Assembly: GCF_900114745.1 (NCBI RefSeq)
Contig: NZ_FOUB01000028.1
Span: 1-48,936, forward strand
DNA length: 48,936 nucleotides
From: Nitrosomonas communis
GTDB lineage: Bacteria; Pseudomonadota; Gammaproteobacteria; Burkholderiales; Nitrosomonadaceae
Direction of reading: 5' to 3'
Shown here: in pieces, positions 1-7,682 of the stretch
Layout of the letters: the number at the start of each line of letters is the position of its first letter
How positions within the stretch are numbered: the first letter of the stretch is position 1
Program-made: the position numbers and the translations under genes
Notes under the pieces: generated by a model
The model's input: the letters and a program-made list of their open reading frames with translations, nothing else
What the model was told of the DNA's origin: nothing
Databases searched by the model: none

Positions 1-138
1 TGGATCGTACAGGCTTTTGAGCTGCCGTTTAAGACCCTGCCAGATATTCATACCGACTACCTGTTAGAGCTGGTGTTGGCAATGCTAGGGCTGAGCGGTG
101 TTAGGATGGTAGAGAAGATTAAGGGAGTTGCTAAGTAA
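1..138 (+). CDS. 3TM-type phage holin, C-terminal fragment
   Basis: The reading frame is open from the first base and stops with TAA at 136-138, giving the last 45 residues of a protein that starts outside the window. It has a hydrophobic stretch around LLELVLAMLGLSGVRMVEK, the kind of last membrane helix and basic tail (ending KIKGVAK) found in the holin family with three transmembrane segments that also occurs in gene transfer agents. Such holins make membrane lesions that let endolysin reach the cell wall. This marks the left edge of the window as the lysis end of a prophage or phage-derived element. Only the C-terminus is visible, so the call rests on one helix and the tail. Confidence 0.6.
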   Translation, partial: WIVQAFELPFKTLPDIHTDYLLELVLAMLGLSGVRMVEKIKGVAK

Positions 139-157
139 TTAGCTAAAAGGTGCAAGC

Positions 158-304
158 CTAGATTTGAGGTGGTTGATTAGATTTATTCTTTCCAATGCTG
201 TTAAATGCGGCTATGAATTTATTGATCGAGTCGACTGTCTTTTGAGTAGTCGACTGCAATTGTTTTAACTGTTCTTTATGTTCAATGAGTTCTTGCTTTG
301 TCAT
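158..304 (-). CDS. small hypothetical protein (48 aa)
   Basis: A short minus-strand frame starts at ATG (302-304) with a weak GAGA-containing Shine-Dalgarno just upstream, and ends with TAG. The product begins MTKQELIEHKEQLKQL, is rich in Lys, Gln and Glu, and is probably mainly helical. It is the last member of a run of small minus-strand genes (1251 down to 158) next to phage genes. Its 3' end overlaps a plus-strand copy of a motif also found at the end of the 1481-1759 frame. I do not recognise a family. It may be a small phage accessory protein or chance. Confidence 0.4.
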   Translation of the reverse strand: MTKQELIEHKEQLKQLQSTTQKTVDSINKFIAAFNSIGKNKSNQPPQI

Positions 305-355
305 TTTGTTCTCACACATTTTGATTAATAATTGCCCAACCTAATAAAGGTATTA

Positions 356-547
356 CTAGATAGATTGGCTTCTCATTATATCTTCCATCTTCCATCCAAA
401 TTCCCATGCCAGCGCTTTATCTTGCCACACTGTGATTGTTTCTCCTGTCTGCGCTGGCATGTTTCGTGGTTTGTAATACGGATTATCAATCTCTTTTATT
501 CCAATAGCCCTAGCATTTGCACCGGCTTTCTGAATGTTTTCGTTCAT
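356..547 (-). CDS. Rmf/CrpP-like small protein
   Basis: This 63-residue protein has the pattern ARAIGIKEIDNPYY at about residues 12-25 and WQDKALAWEFGWKMED at about 41-56. The arrangement (Ala/Arg-rich start, a D/NPY turn, then a W-x-x-GW helix) resembles the Rmf/CrpP group of small proteins, whose founding member is the ribosome modulation factor. Such genes are common in mobile elements. Its start overlaps the stop of the upstream gene (544-547), so the two are probably translationally coupled. The family call is by pattern only and the function is unknown. Confidence 0.5.
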   Translation of the reverse strand: MNENIQKAGANARAIGIKEIDNPYYKPRNMPAQTGETITVWQDKALAWEFGWKMEDIMRSQSI

Positions 548-732
548 TTTTGAGTCCGCTCATTCAAAGTCTTAATCACCCAATCAGTCAGCTTTAAACC
601 TTCCAGTTGAGAAGCTTTTACCCAACTCGCTTTATCAGATGGCAGGCACCGAACAATTAACGTGCTTGTGGCCTTTTGATCCTCTGGCTTTGCCGCATTG
701 CGCTTGCCTGTGTTCCCGTGTTGATTATCCAT
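544..732 (-). CDS. small ribbon-helix-helix-like phage protein
   Basis: This 62-residue protein has a polar N-terminus (GNTGKRNAAKPEDQKA) followed by TSTLIVRCLPSDKASWVKAS and LKLTDWVIKTLNE. A short beta strand with alternating hydrophobics followed by two helices is the layout of ribbon-helix-helix DNA-binding proteins and of antitoxin N-termini. It sits between the LPD29-like gene upstream and the Rmf/CrpP-like gene downstream, overlapping the latter by 4 bp, which suggests one operon. A role as a small transcriptional regulator is an inference from the pattern. Confidence 0.5.
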   Translation of the reverse strand: MDNQHGNTGKRNAAKPEDQKATSTLIVRCLPSDKASWVKASQLEGLKLTDWVIKTLNERTQK

Positions 733-774
733 TTTTCACCTATATAAAAAAGCCCCATTCCTGGGGCTGTCTGT

Positions 775-1251
775 TTATTCGATTTCTACTTTTACCCTTG
801 GCTTGTTCTGTGTCCAGAATGCGCCCTCATTTCTTAATGTTTTGTATATGATGGTATCAGCCCATTCACAATGCTTGCTGAGGTAGATTTTTGAAGCTTC
901 CTTAACATCCTCAGGCTGATCATCATAGCCATAATATTCTCTAATGAAAGACCAGGCTTTTTGTCTGAGTTCCTCAGAGTATTCATTTCTAATATGCACA
1001 TACTTTGCTTGAGGAATATCTTTCCGGCTGTTTGTGTATTCGTAGATATCCTCCATTCCATTGAAGCTACCATACTGAAATTGTCCGGAGAATTCTTCTA
1101 TTTTTTTGAATATGGCTGGCAGTTGATCATAGACTGTTATATCTACTGCATCGCCCATTGAGAAGTTACGGCTTCTTACTGATGCTTTGATGCCGTGTTT
1201 TTTAAGTTCGGCCTTGATGATTGCAGCTGCTTTTGCTGATTCTGTTTTCAT
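775..1251 (-). CDS. LPD29-domain protein (large polyvalent protein-associated domain)
   Basis: This 158-residue protein opens with an Ala/Lys-rich helix and then HGIKASVRSRNFSMGDAVDI, which matches my knowledge of the LPD29 domain seen in phage and conjugative-element polyproteins and as stand-alone genes. The C-terminal half is rich in Tyr, Glu and Trp. The start ATG (1249-1251) is preceded by CTGGAG, a good ribosome-binding site, in the reverse complement. It is the first gene of the minus-strand operon that runs to 158. Stand-alone LPD29 proteins are accessory mobile-element genes of unknown biochemical role. Confidence 0.65.
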   Translation of the reverse strand: MKTESAKAAAIIKAELKKHGIKASVRSRNFSMGDAVDITVYDQLPAIFKKIEEFSGQFQYGSFNGMEDIYEYTNSRKDIPQAKYVHIRNEYSEELRQKAWSFIREYYGYDDQPEDVKEASKIYLSKHCEWADTIIYKTLRNEGAFWTQNKPRVKVEIE

Positions 1252-1388
1252 TTTTAAACTCTCCAGTTTTAGGTTCTAAGTTCCGCTTAGTCGGTATCAA
1301 TTAATCAATTGATGGAATGCATTATATAGATATTATTTTAATTTGTCTATACAAATTAATTATAATTTATGCAATATTCATTTTAAAA

Positions 1389-1457
1389 ATGCTGACAAAA
1401 ATGCTGACCAAGCTATGCCTAAACATGACCAAATATGCCTAAATATAGCCATTCTTA
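1389..1457. repeat. 69-bp imperfect direct repeat, copy A (att- or arm-site-like)
   Basis: This segment aligns without gaps to 2682-2750 at about 51 of 69 positions, with the identical core TGCTGACCAAGCTATG. Inside it, short units recur (TGCTGAC twice, TATGCCTAAA twice), as in the arm-binding arrays of tyrosine integrases. It lies just beyond the last phage gene. I read it as the end of the phage-derived element or a partner att region, but no integrase for it is in the window. Confidence 0.55.
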
Positions 1458-1480
1458 GAACTGCAACTAATTGATTTATA

Positions 1481-1759
1481 ATGATTATTATATTCGAATC
1501 GGAAATACCTAATATGCGACATCGAACAATATCCGGAAATGCCGGTAGTAGCCAGGAGCGTGTTCACCCCACCAGTGAGCCTGGAACACGAGACGAAAGA
1601 GGAATTTCTGAAACGCTTTACAGCGCAACCGAAGACAGTCTCAACAAAGGATTAGAGCAGGTGTGGCAGGACTTTGAGAAGTTGAAGATATATGCCTGGG
1701 ATTTGACGGAGAGGTGCAGGCCAAAGTTTGAGGTGGTTGATATTGACAAAGCTAAATAA
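1481..1759 (+). CDS. hypothetical protein
   Basis: This is an open frame of 92 codons. The upstream sequence has no strong ribosome-binding site, and the internal ATG at 1514 (MRHRTISGNAG) is an equally likely start. The N-terminal half is polar and probably disordered, and the rest is helical (SLNKGLEQVWQDFEKLK). The last coding stretch, reading RCRPKFEVVD, recurs as RCKPRFEVVD with a stop at 148-180, right after the holin stop. The two ends of this region therefore share a duplicated gene end. It may be a real small mobile-element gene or a remnant. No family is recognised. Confidence 0.35.
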   Translation: MIIIFESEIPNMRHRTISGNAGSSQERVHPTSEPGTRDERGISETLYSATEDSLNKGLEQVWQDFEKLKIYAWDLTERCRPKFEVVDIDKAK

Positions 1760-1859
1760 TTTATTGATACCCTCGCTTTCAGCTTTCAGATTTTATCGGA
1801 AAGCTCATATGAGAGATTGCTATAAACAAAGTCTTTTGCCCTAAATAAATCTAACATAT

Positions 1860-2474
1860 TCATCCTCCTAACGTACGGTCCTGATATTTGAACCATTTAA
1901 GCGCGCTCTCAAAGTGAGATGGTTCAAAATCTGGCCAATATTGCTCTACCACATAGATATCTGCATATACAGACTGGGCGGGCAAGAAGCCGCTAAGTCG
2001 TCTGCCTCCTCCCCAGCGGACGATCAGGTCAATACGAGAGACTTCTCTGGAGCGAATCTGTCCATCAGTTCTCAGCCCTTGCAAATCCCAATCCCAGCCG
2101 TAGTTAATTAAAAAATTCACCTTGATACCCACTCCCTGCCGTGAGCGAAAACGACGCAAGGCAGCTGGATATTGGGGCGACTCGTCGTCTCCTACCACGA
2201 GTAGTGCTGCTCCTCGCGCGGCGATCTCTTCTGCAAAGATGCAACAGGCATTACGGAAGGCATTTGCCTGAGTGCTCGGTCGGTGGGTGTTGTCCTTAGT
2301 GAAACCGTAGATCGAGAGCTCTTCAATGTCCAGTTTACGGCAGATTTCGTACAGTTCTATTCCAGGCAGAACGCCATGTGCGTATCCTTCTTCCTTGGCA
2401 AGATTTCGTGACTGAGCCCAGCGTCGATTGCCGTCGGGAATAAAGCCTACATGGCGGGGGAGAATATTTTTCAT
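1860..2474 (-). CDS. divergent cis-prenyltransferase (undecaprenyl diphosphate synthase family)
   Basis: This is a 204-residue member of the cis-isoprenyl diphosphate synthase family, whose usual product carries cell-wall precursors. Visible motifs are HVGFIPDGNRRWA near the N-terminus (family form HxxxxMDGNxRWA, catalytic Asp kept), LSIYGFTKDNTHRP at about 53-66, and near the C-terminus DLIVRWGGGRRLSGFL followed by SVYADIYVVEQYWPDF. The protein is about 40-50 residues shorter than UppS. In the diphosphate-binding R-T-S-G-E-x-R-L-S-N motif, TSGE is replaced by WGGG and SN by SG, so substrate or activity may differ. The gene is alone, away from cdsA/dxr, and bracketed by the 69-bp repeat pair. 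It is probably an accessory gene brought by a mobile element. Confidence 0.75.
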   Translation of the reverse strand: MKNILPRHVGFIPDGNRRWAQSRNLAKEEGYAHGVLPGIELYEICRKLDIEELSIYGFTKDNTHRPSTQANAFRNACCIFAEEIAARGAALLVVGDDESPQYPAALRRFRSRQGVGIKVNFLINYGWDWDLQGLRTDGQIRSREVSRIDLIVRWGGGRRLSGFLPAQSVYADIYVVEQYWPDFEPSHFESALKWFKYQDRTLGG

Positions 2475-2878
2475 AATTACGGATTACTTGAGTGAGAGGA
2501 TACCTTCTTTGCTTCTATCAAATAATGTCTAATTTTTTTAGTATCTCTTAACACTATTACAAAAACAATACGTATAACCCCCTAGAAACTGTTTGAAAAT
2601 TCTGAAGTCACTAATCTGCTCTTTACTTCCGGTGAATTTTTTTCATTGAGACATTCATTATTCCCTTCTTTTATGACAATGACACTGACCAAAATGCTGA
2701 CCAAGCTATGTTAAAACAAGTCAAAACAGGTATAAATACGGTCATTCTCATTTATATAAGTCATTGATATATAATTATTATTATAAGTTAGATGCATATA
2801 GTATCAATGCACTCAAGACAAACTCATACTCTTCGAATAAGAGTTGAGAGGAAATATTATCGATCACACAATAATGCT
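2475..2878. other. intergenic region containing repeat copy B
   Basis: This roughly 400-bp AT-rich spacer lies between the prenyltransferase gene and lemA. Apart from the 69-bp repeat at 2682-2750 I see no open frame with a credible start and no RNA gene. It probably marks the boundary between mobile DNA and the conserved backbone. Confidence 0.5.
2682..2750. repeat. 69-bp imperfect direct repeat, copy B (att- or arm-site-like)
   Basis: This is the partner of 1389-1457: same orientation, same length, about three quarters identical, sharing TGCTGACCAAGCTATG. In both copies an AT-rich tract follows (ATATAATTATTATTATAAG here). It lies at the transition from accessory DNA to the lemA-trmB-thiG backbone, as expected for a junction left by integration of an element. 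Confidence 0.55.
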
Positions 2879-3451
2879 TTAGCCGAACAATTTGCTAATA
2901 TTGATATCTTGCTGTTCATAGGCATTAAATTCGAGTAAGTCACGTGCCTTAAATTTAAATGATTTGGCAATAATGACTTCGGGAAATTGCTCGATACGTA
3001 CGTTATTGATTTTTACTGCATCATTATAATACTCACGACGATCAGCAATACCATTTTCCAGATGAGTGATACGCGTTTGTAAGTGCTGGAATTTTTCGCT
3101 GGCTTTTAATTCAGGATAATCTTCAACTACTGCAAATAAATTACCTAGACCCACTCTTAACATATTCTCAGCTGTACCTAATGCACCGATATCACCTGCA
3201 TCGCGTGCTATTGCAACCTGAGAGCGTGCTGCAATGATCTGCTTGAGTGTATCTTGCTCAAACCCCATATATTGTTTGCAAGTGTCGACTAGTTTGGGTA
3301 ATTCGTCGTGACGTTGTTTGAGTAAAATGTCAATATTTGACCATGCCTGCGATACGGTATGTTTTATATCTACTAGTCGGTTATAGATCATGATGCTATA
3401 GCTCGTCACTAAGATTATAGTGACTAGAAAAATATAAATAGCGACATCCAT
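2879..3451 (-). CDS. lemA: LemA family protein
   Basis: This 190-residue protein is of normal LemA length. One N-terminal membrane anchor (about residues 4-24) is followed by the coiled-coil body. The family hallmark is clear: YNRLVDIKHTVSQAWSNID at about 23-41, then LLKQRHDELPKLVDTCKQYM. In LemA proteins the short N-terminus faces out and the helical domain lies in the cytoplasm or periplasm. The biochemical role is unresolved. The C-terminus (EQQDINISKLFG) is slightly variant. It stands alone, about 80 bp from trmB on the same strand. Confidence 0.9.
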   Translation of the reverse strand: MDVAIYIFLVTIILVTSYSIMIYNRLVDIKHTVSQAWSNIDILLKQRHDELPKLVDTCKQYMGFEQDTLKQIIAARSQVAIARDAGDIGALGTAENMLRVGLGNLFAVVEDYPELKASEKFQHLQTRITHLENGIADRREYYNDAVKINNVRIEQFPEVIIAKSFKFKARDLLEFNAYEQQDINISKLFG

Positions 3452-3533
3452 GTAATATCTCCTCTAAGTTTCATTTCGTAACATACCTTAACGAAAGCTT
3501 ATGAGAGAGTAGAAAAAGGAGCTCGTTTTGACG

Positions 3534-4205
3534 CTATTTTCTAGTGAATATTAAATCCCAGACGTTATGTCCTAAGCGTAAACCGCGTTGCTCAAATTTT
3601 GTGAGTGGACGATAGGGGGGACGTATAGCATAATCGATTGCTGTATTGGTAAGCAGGCTTTCGTTACTGAGAACAGATAAGATCTGTTCAGCATAGTCTT
3701 TCCAATCTGTAGCGACATGAAGATAGCTACCTGGTTTCATATACTTACATAAAAGCGAAACAAAAGCTGATTGGATTAACCGGCGCTTATGATGGCGCGC
3801 TTTGGGCCAGGGATCGGGGAAAAAAATATGAACGCCGTCGAGTGATTTAAGTGGCAGCATATGCTGCAAAACTTCGACTGCATCATGCTGAATAACGTGC
3901 AAATTCGTTAATTCAAGCATTTTGATTTGACTAAGCAGACTCCCCACCCCTGGAGTATGAACTTCTATCGCCAGATAATCGTTTTGGGGGTGCTGTTGAG
4001 CGATAGTAGCTGTGGCTTCTCCCATGCCAGAACCTATTTCCAAGATTTTGGGAGTGCTACGTCCAAAAATCTTCTCAAAATTCAGTTGTTGAGCTGAAAA
4101 AGGAATACCGAATTCTGAGAACAGCGTTTCATAGGCATTGCGCTGAGCATTTGAGATACGGCCCTGGCGAAGCACATAACTACGAATGGAATTCACTGAT
4201 GACAA
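3534..4205 (-). CDS. trmB: tRNA (guanine-N7)-methyltransferase TrmB
   Basis: This enzyme uses S-adenosylmethionine to make m7G46 in the variable loop of tRNAs. The 223-residue protein shows the SAM-binding loop EIGSGMGEATATIA at about 56-69 and the family signature FFPDPWPKARHHKRRLIQ at about 129-146. A C-terminal RPPYRPLTKFEQRG motif contributes to tRNA binding. The N-terminal RSYVLRQGRISNAQ is typical. It lies 44 bp downstream of thiG on the same strand and may be co-transcribed with thiS-thiG, an arrangement common in betaproteobacteria. Confidence 0.95.
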   Translation of the reverse strand: MSSVNSIRSYVLRQGRISNAQRNAYETLFSEFGIPFSAQQLNFEKIFGRSTPKILEIGSGMGEATATIAQQHPQNDYLAIEVHTPGVGSLLSQIKMLELTNLHVIQHDAVEVLQHMLPLKSLDGVHIFFPDPWPKARHHKRRLIQSAFVSLLCKYMKPGSYLHVATDWKDYAEQILSVLSNESLLTNTAIDYAIRPPYRPLTKFEQRGLRLGHNVWDLIFTRK

Positions 4206-4249
4206 AAAATAGTACTATTTAAATTAATTTTATATAGCGAACTGAAAGA

Positions 4250-5041
4250 TCATTTCGGCTGTACTGGTAAGATGCCTTCATTTGGTGAACTGGGGCTTGC
4301 GCTATAAGTTTTTTTTGCCATGCGTCCAGCCAAATAGGCTTCACGACCTGCTTCTACAGCTTTGCGCATAGCAGAGGCCATCATAATCGGGTTTTGTGCA
4401 GCAGCGATAGCCGTGTTCATTAGCACACCGTCACATCCTAATTCCATTGCAATTGCTGCGTCAGATGCCGTTCCTACGCCAGCATCTACCAGTACAGGAA
4501 TTTGGGTGCTATCAATAATAATTTGCAAATTCCAAGGATTCAGGATACCCATTCCTGAGCCGATTAATGAAGCTAAAGGCATAATTGCAACACAGCCGAT
4601 TTCTTCTAATTGTTTAGCGATAATGGGATCATCTGAGGTATAAACCATTACTTGAAAATTTTCTTTAACAAGAATTTCTGCTGCCTTAATAGTTTCTACC
4701 ACATTGGGAAAAAGTGTCCTTGGGTCACCAAGTACTTCTAATTTTACCAGAGAATGACCATCCAGCAATTCTCTTGCCAGTCGCAAAGTACGGATGGCTT
4801 CCTCTGCAGAATAGCAGCCAGCAGTATTAGGAAGCAATGTATAGTGAGAAGGCGGCAATACATCAAGCAGATTGGGTTCGTTGGGGTTCTGACCGATATT
4901 AGTTCGACGGATAGCTATGGTAATGATTTGTGCGCCGCTAGCCTCTATGGCAGCGCGTGTTTCGTTGAAGTTTTTATATTTGCCGGTACCAACCAAAAGC
5001 CGAGAAGAGTAATGCTTGCCAGCAACGATGAAATCATCCAT
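4250..5041 (-). CDS. thiG: thiazole synthase ThiG
   Basis: ThiG makes the thiazole phosphate half of thiamine from deoxyxylulose 5-phosphate, a glycine- or tyrosine-derived imine and sulfur delivered by ThiS. The 263-residue TIM barrel has the N-terminal [13 protein letters not shown], the Schiff-base lysine in VKLEVLGD (about K100) and the phosphate-binding loops [12 protein letters not shown] and [11 protein letters not shown]. The C-terminal [12 protein letters not shown] extends slightly past the usual end. It is preceded on the same strand by thiS, 83 bp away. I see no TPP riboswitch upstream of thiS. Confidence 0.95.
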   Translation of the reverse strand: MDDFIVAGKHYSSRLLVGTGKYKNFNETRAAIEASGAQIITIAIRRTNIGQNPNEPNLLDVLPPSHYTLLPNTAGCYSAEEAIRTLRLARELLDGHSLVKLEVLGDPRTLFPNVVETIKAAEILVKENFQVMVYTSDDPIIAKQLEEIGCVAIMPLASLIGSGMGILNPWNLQIIIDSTQIPVLVDAGVGTASDAAIAMELGCDGVLMNTAIAAAQNPIMMASAMRKAVEAGREAYLAGRMAKKTYSASPSSPNEGILPVQPK

Positions 5042-5124
5042 GAAATCAGTGTTTATAGAAAAATGCGAATTGCATATAAGATTAGAAAACGTTTAATATT
5101 TGATTAAATCAAAATTAAAAAGAA

Positions 5125-5328
5125 TTAGCCGCCACCTACAGCCACCACAATCTCCAATTGATCTCCGTCAGAAAGCGTTTGTAATGTGAACTGACTTCGA
5201 GGCACGATTTCACCGTTACGTTCGACAGCAATACGTTTATTCTGGATTGACATGTGCTCCAGCAGTTGTTGAAGGCTGAGTGGGTTGTCAAAATGGTGAA
5301 GTTGACCATTTATGGTGACTTGTAACAT
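5125..5328 (-). CDS. thiS: sulfur carrier protein ThiS
   Basis: This 67-residue ubiquitin-like protein begins MLQVTINGQLHHFDNPLSLQ and ends VVAVGGG. The C-terminal Gly-Gly is the tail that ThiF adenylates and that carries sulfur as a thiocarboxylate to ThiG. The length and the beta-grasp pattern (LSLQQLLEHM, then VERNGEIVPRSQF) fit the family. It is the first gene of the minus-strand thiS-thiG-trmB group. Only about 70 bp separate its start from the divergent tRNA-Gly gene. Confidence 0.93.
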   Translation of the reverse strand: MLQVTINGQLHHFDNPLSLQQLLEHMSIQNKRIAVERNGEIVPRSQFTLQTLSDGDQLEIVVAVGGG

Positions 5329-5397
5329 TTGAAATATATTAAATATGTTTAATGTAAGGTAGACTTAAAAATCCATTTAATAATACAATTTTATCAT

Positions 5398-5471
5398 GCG
5401 GGTGTAGCTCAATGGTAGAGTAGAAGCTTCCCAAGCTTACGACGAGGGTTCGATTCCCTTCACCCGCTCCA
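5398..5471 (+). tRNA. tRNA-Gly (anticodon CCC)
   Basis: The acceptor stem GCGGGTG pairs with CACCCGC, followed by T and an encoded CCA. The D arm is GCTC...GAGT, the anticodon loop TTCCCAA gives CCC, and the T arm is GAGGGTTCGATTCCCTT. The layout closely follows bacterial glycine tRNAs that read GGG codons. The anticodon stem has an imperfect outermost pair. It is divergent from thiS. Confidence 0.93.
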
Positions 5472-5561
5472 TTCCCACTGCCGGCAATAAAAGCATGCGT
5501 GTCATGGACTATTAATAATATAATATCAATATTTTGATCAAAATAATCTTGGATCGTCTTG

Positions 5562-6155
5562 ATGATTAGAATCCTACGGGGACATTTTTATTGTTTTTTG
5601 GCAATTTTTTTGCTAATAACAAGCGATTCAGTATTAAGTGATAGTAAAACTGATCAACCTGAACCACGACATATCCTTGGATGGGTAGAATCTATTCGAT
5701 TAGAGCCATGGGGGCTAAAAATGCTTGCTCGTATAGATACTGGAGCAAATACCTCGTCCATGAGTGCACGGGATATTCATCAATTCAAAAAAGGAAATAA
5801 AGATTGGGTGCGGTTCATTCTCGATTTTGGAACTGAAAAAGGTAAACCCACTCGAACTGTCGAAATTGAACGCCCCTTACTTCGTTCACATAAGATAAAA
5901 CAACATAGCGGTATTTCACAAGAACGCCTTATTATTGCTATGGACGTTTGTTTAGCAAACGAAATACATAAAGTTGAATTTAATCTTATTGATCGTCGAG
6001 CCTTAAATTATCCCATTTTGCTTGGACGTAGAGCACTTGCGGGTATCGCTCTAGTTGATTCATCGCGTACTCATCTTAGTAAGGCTGATTGCGGTCACGT
6101 AAAGAAAAAGAAGAAAAAACATGATCAATCAGATGAGTTGGCTATTCCTGAATGA
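5562..6155 (+). CDS. retropepsin-like protease (annotated ATP-dependent zinc protease family, RimB-like)
   Basis: This 197-residue protein begins with a signal peptide (hydrophobic FYCFLAIFLLITSDSVLS), so it is likely periplasmic. ARIDTGANTSSMSA at about residues 57-70 holds the DTGA motif of retropepsin-like aspartic proteases, and PILLGRRAL near 150 matches the conserved second half. The family is often called ATP-dependent zinc protease, which the motif does not support. The C-terminus has a Lys run. It overlaps the next gene by 4 bp (ATGA) and forms a unit with the inactive transglutaminase and ATP-grasp genes. The ATG at 5562 is preferred over TTG at 5559. It may trim or reverse the peptide bonds made by the ligase. 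Confidence 0.85.
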   Translation: MIRILRGHFYCFLAIFLLITSDSVLSDSKTDQPEPRHILGWVESIRLEPWGLKMLARIDTGANTSSMSARDIHQFKKGNKDWVRFILDFGTEKGKPTRTVEIERPLLRSHKIKQHSGISQERLIIAMDVCLANEIHKVEFNLIDRRALNYPILLGRRALAGIALVDSSRTHLSKADCGHVKKKKKKHDQSDELAIPE

Positions 6156-7678
6156 GACAGCTTCATTTATTACTCTTAGTTATAATATTGTGTGCAGTAG
6201 GGCTAGGCTTAGCTATTTATAAAGTAACCACCCTGGGATTGCCTCTAACTACTTCTGAGAAAGCAGAAGTTTGGAATGTGGAAGCACGTATCAGTTTTCG
6301 CGCAAAGCCCGAAACCAGCGTAAAAGTAAGTTTACCGCTCCTTTTTAATCCTTCTGGCTATACTATTCTCGACGAGGATTTTGTCGCAGCCAATTATGGA
6401 TTGGCAATTGAACAAGATGATAATGGACGTACAGCTCTGTGGGCAAAGCGACGTGCGGAAGGGAAACAATTATTATTCTATCGCGCAATCATATACAAGG
6501 ATACTGAAAAGACAACTGATTCAGTTAAAGCACCGATTTATCCACCAATACCAGATTATCCTGAAAATTTCCGACCCATTATCCAAGGGCTGCTCGATAA
6601 GGCGCGACAGCAATCTGCAGATACCGTTTCTTTTGCACAGCAAGTCATTAAGCAATTAAATGCTGTATCGCCAGCACCAGAGTTAAAATTGCTACTGGAG
6701 CATATCAATAATTCTCGTAATCTTGCTAAAGGTGTTAATTGGATTTTAGCAGGAGCCCGTATTCCTACTCGAATTATTCAAGGCCTCCGTCTAGAAGATG
6801 GTAAGCTTTATTCTGAATTGGAATCCTGGATACAAGTCTATGATGGCAAGCAATGGCGCACACTCAATATAAAGGATGGTAAGGAAGGTCTGCCATCCAA
6901 TTTTATCCTATGGCAAATTGGCGATCAGAAAACCTTTTCTGTCGATGGGGGAAGTGAAGTGAGTCTCCAATTTTCCGTAGCCAAAACGCTACGGGAATTA
7001 GTGGACATTGCAGAATCACGTGCGGCGCTCAAAGGATCACACCTGATGGAGTTTTCCTTATATTCATTGCCGGTTCAAAGCCAGAACGTATATAAAATAT
7101 TATTAATGGTACCTTTAGGGGCATTTGTCGTAGTTTTAATGCGCAATTTAATTGGGATTAAAACTTTTGGGACATTTATGCCGGTATTAATCGCGCTGGC
7201 TCTGCGCGAGACAGAGTTGGCATGGGGGTTATTACTGTTTTGTTTGATTGTCGGATTAGGATTATTATTGCGTGCTTATGTGGATCGATTGAAGTTATTA
7301 CTCATTCCACGCTTGGCTTCTGTGTTAACGATGGTAGTGCTTCTTATGGCGAGTATTAGCGTTATCATGCACAAGCTTGGACTTGAAATGGGGCTATCAG
7401 TCGCTTTATTTCCAATGGTAATCATGACTATGACCATAGAACGGATGTCTCTTACATGGGATGAAGCTGGCCCCGCGGAAGCATTTAAACAGGGCGCAGG
7501 AAGCTTGCTGGTGGCAACAATTGGTTATCTGGTGATGAATATCGATGCTTTACAACATTTAATATTTGTATTTCCTGAATTATTACTTGTTGTGTTGGCA
7601 GCCATACTATTGTTTGGCCGATACTCCGGATATCGATTGACAGAGCTGTGGCGCTTCCGTGCTTTAGCTAAACGCTAA
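6152..7678 (+). CDS. inactive transglutaminase fused to multiple transmembrane helices
   Basis: This 508-residue protein has an N-terminal membrane helix (about 4-26) and an extracytoplasmic transglutaminase-like domain (roughly 40-280, with NNSRNLAKGVNWILAGARIP). At about 310-500 follows a bundle of hydrophobic helices, including RNLIGIKTFGTFMPVLIALA and SLLVATIGYLVMNI. This matches the family described as inactive transglutaminase with C-terminal 7TM, which lacks the catalytic Cys and always travels with a retropepsin-like protease and an ATP-grasp ligase. It is probably a membrane scaffold or receptor that binds peptides in the periplasm. The start overlaps the upstream stop; the next gene begins 4 bp downstream. 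Confidence 0.85.
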   Translation: MRQLHLLLLVIILCAVGLGLAIYKVTTLGLPLTTSEKAEVWNVEARISFRAKPETSVKVSLPLLFNPSGYTILDEDFVAANYGLAIEQDDNGRTALWAKRRAEGKQLLFYRAIIYKDTEKTTDSVKAPIYPPIPDYPENFRPIIQGLLDKARQQSADTVSFAQQVIKQLNAVSPAPELKLLLEHINNSRNLAKGVNWILAGARIPTRIIQGLRLEDGKLYSELESWIQVYDGKQWRTLNIKDGKEGLPSNFILWQIGDQKTFSVDGGSEVSLQFSVAKTLRELVDIAESRAALKGSHLMEFSLYSLPVQSQNVYKILLMVPLGAFVVVLMRNLIGIKTFGTFMPVLIALALRETELAWGLLLFCLIVGLGLLLRAYVDRLKLLLIPRLASVLTMVVLLMASISVIMHKLGLEMGLSVALFPMVIMTMTIERMSLTWDEAGPAEAFKQGAGSLLVATIGYLVMNIDALQHLIFVFPELLLVVLAAILLFGRYSGYRLTELWRFRALAKR

Positions 7679-7682
7679 ATAG

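Noticed and set aside
5329..5397. Possible TPP riboswitch before thiS
   Set aside because: Only about 70 bp separate thiS from the tRNA, with no room for the conserved TPP aptamer and no matching motif.
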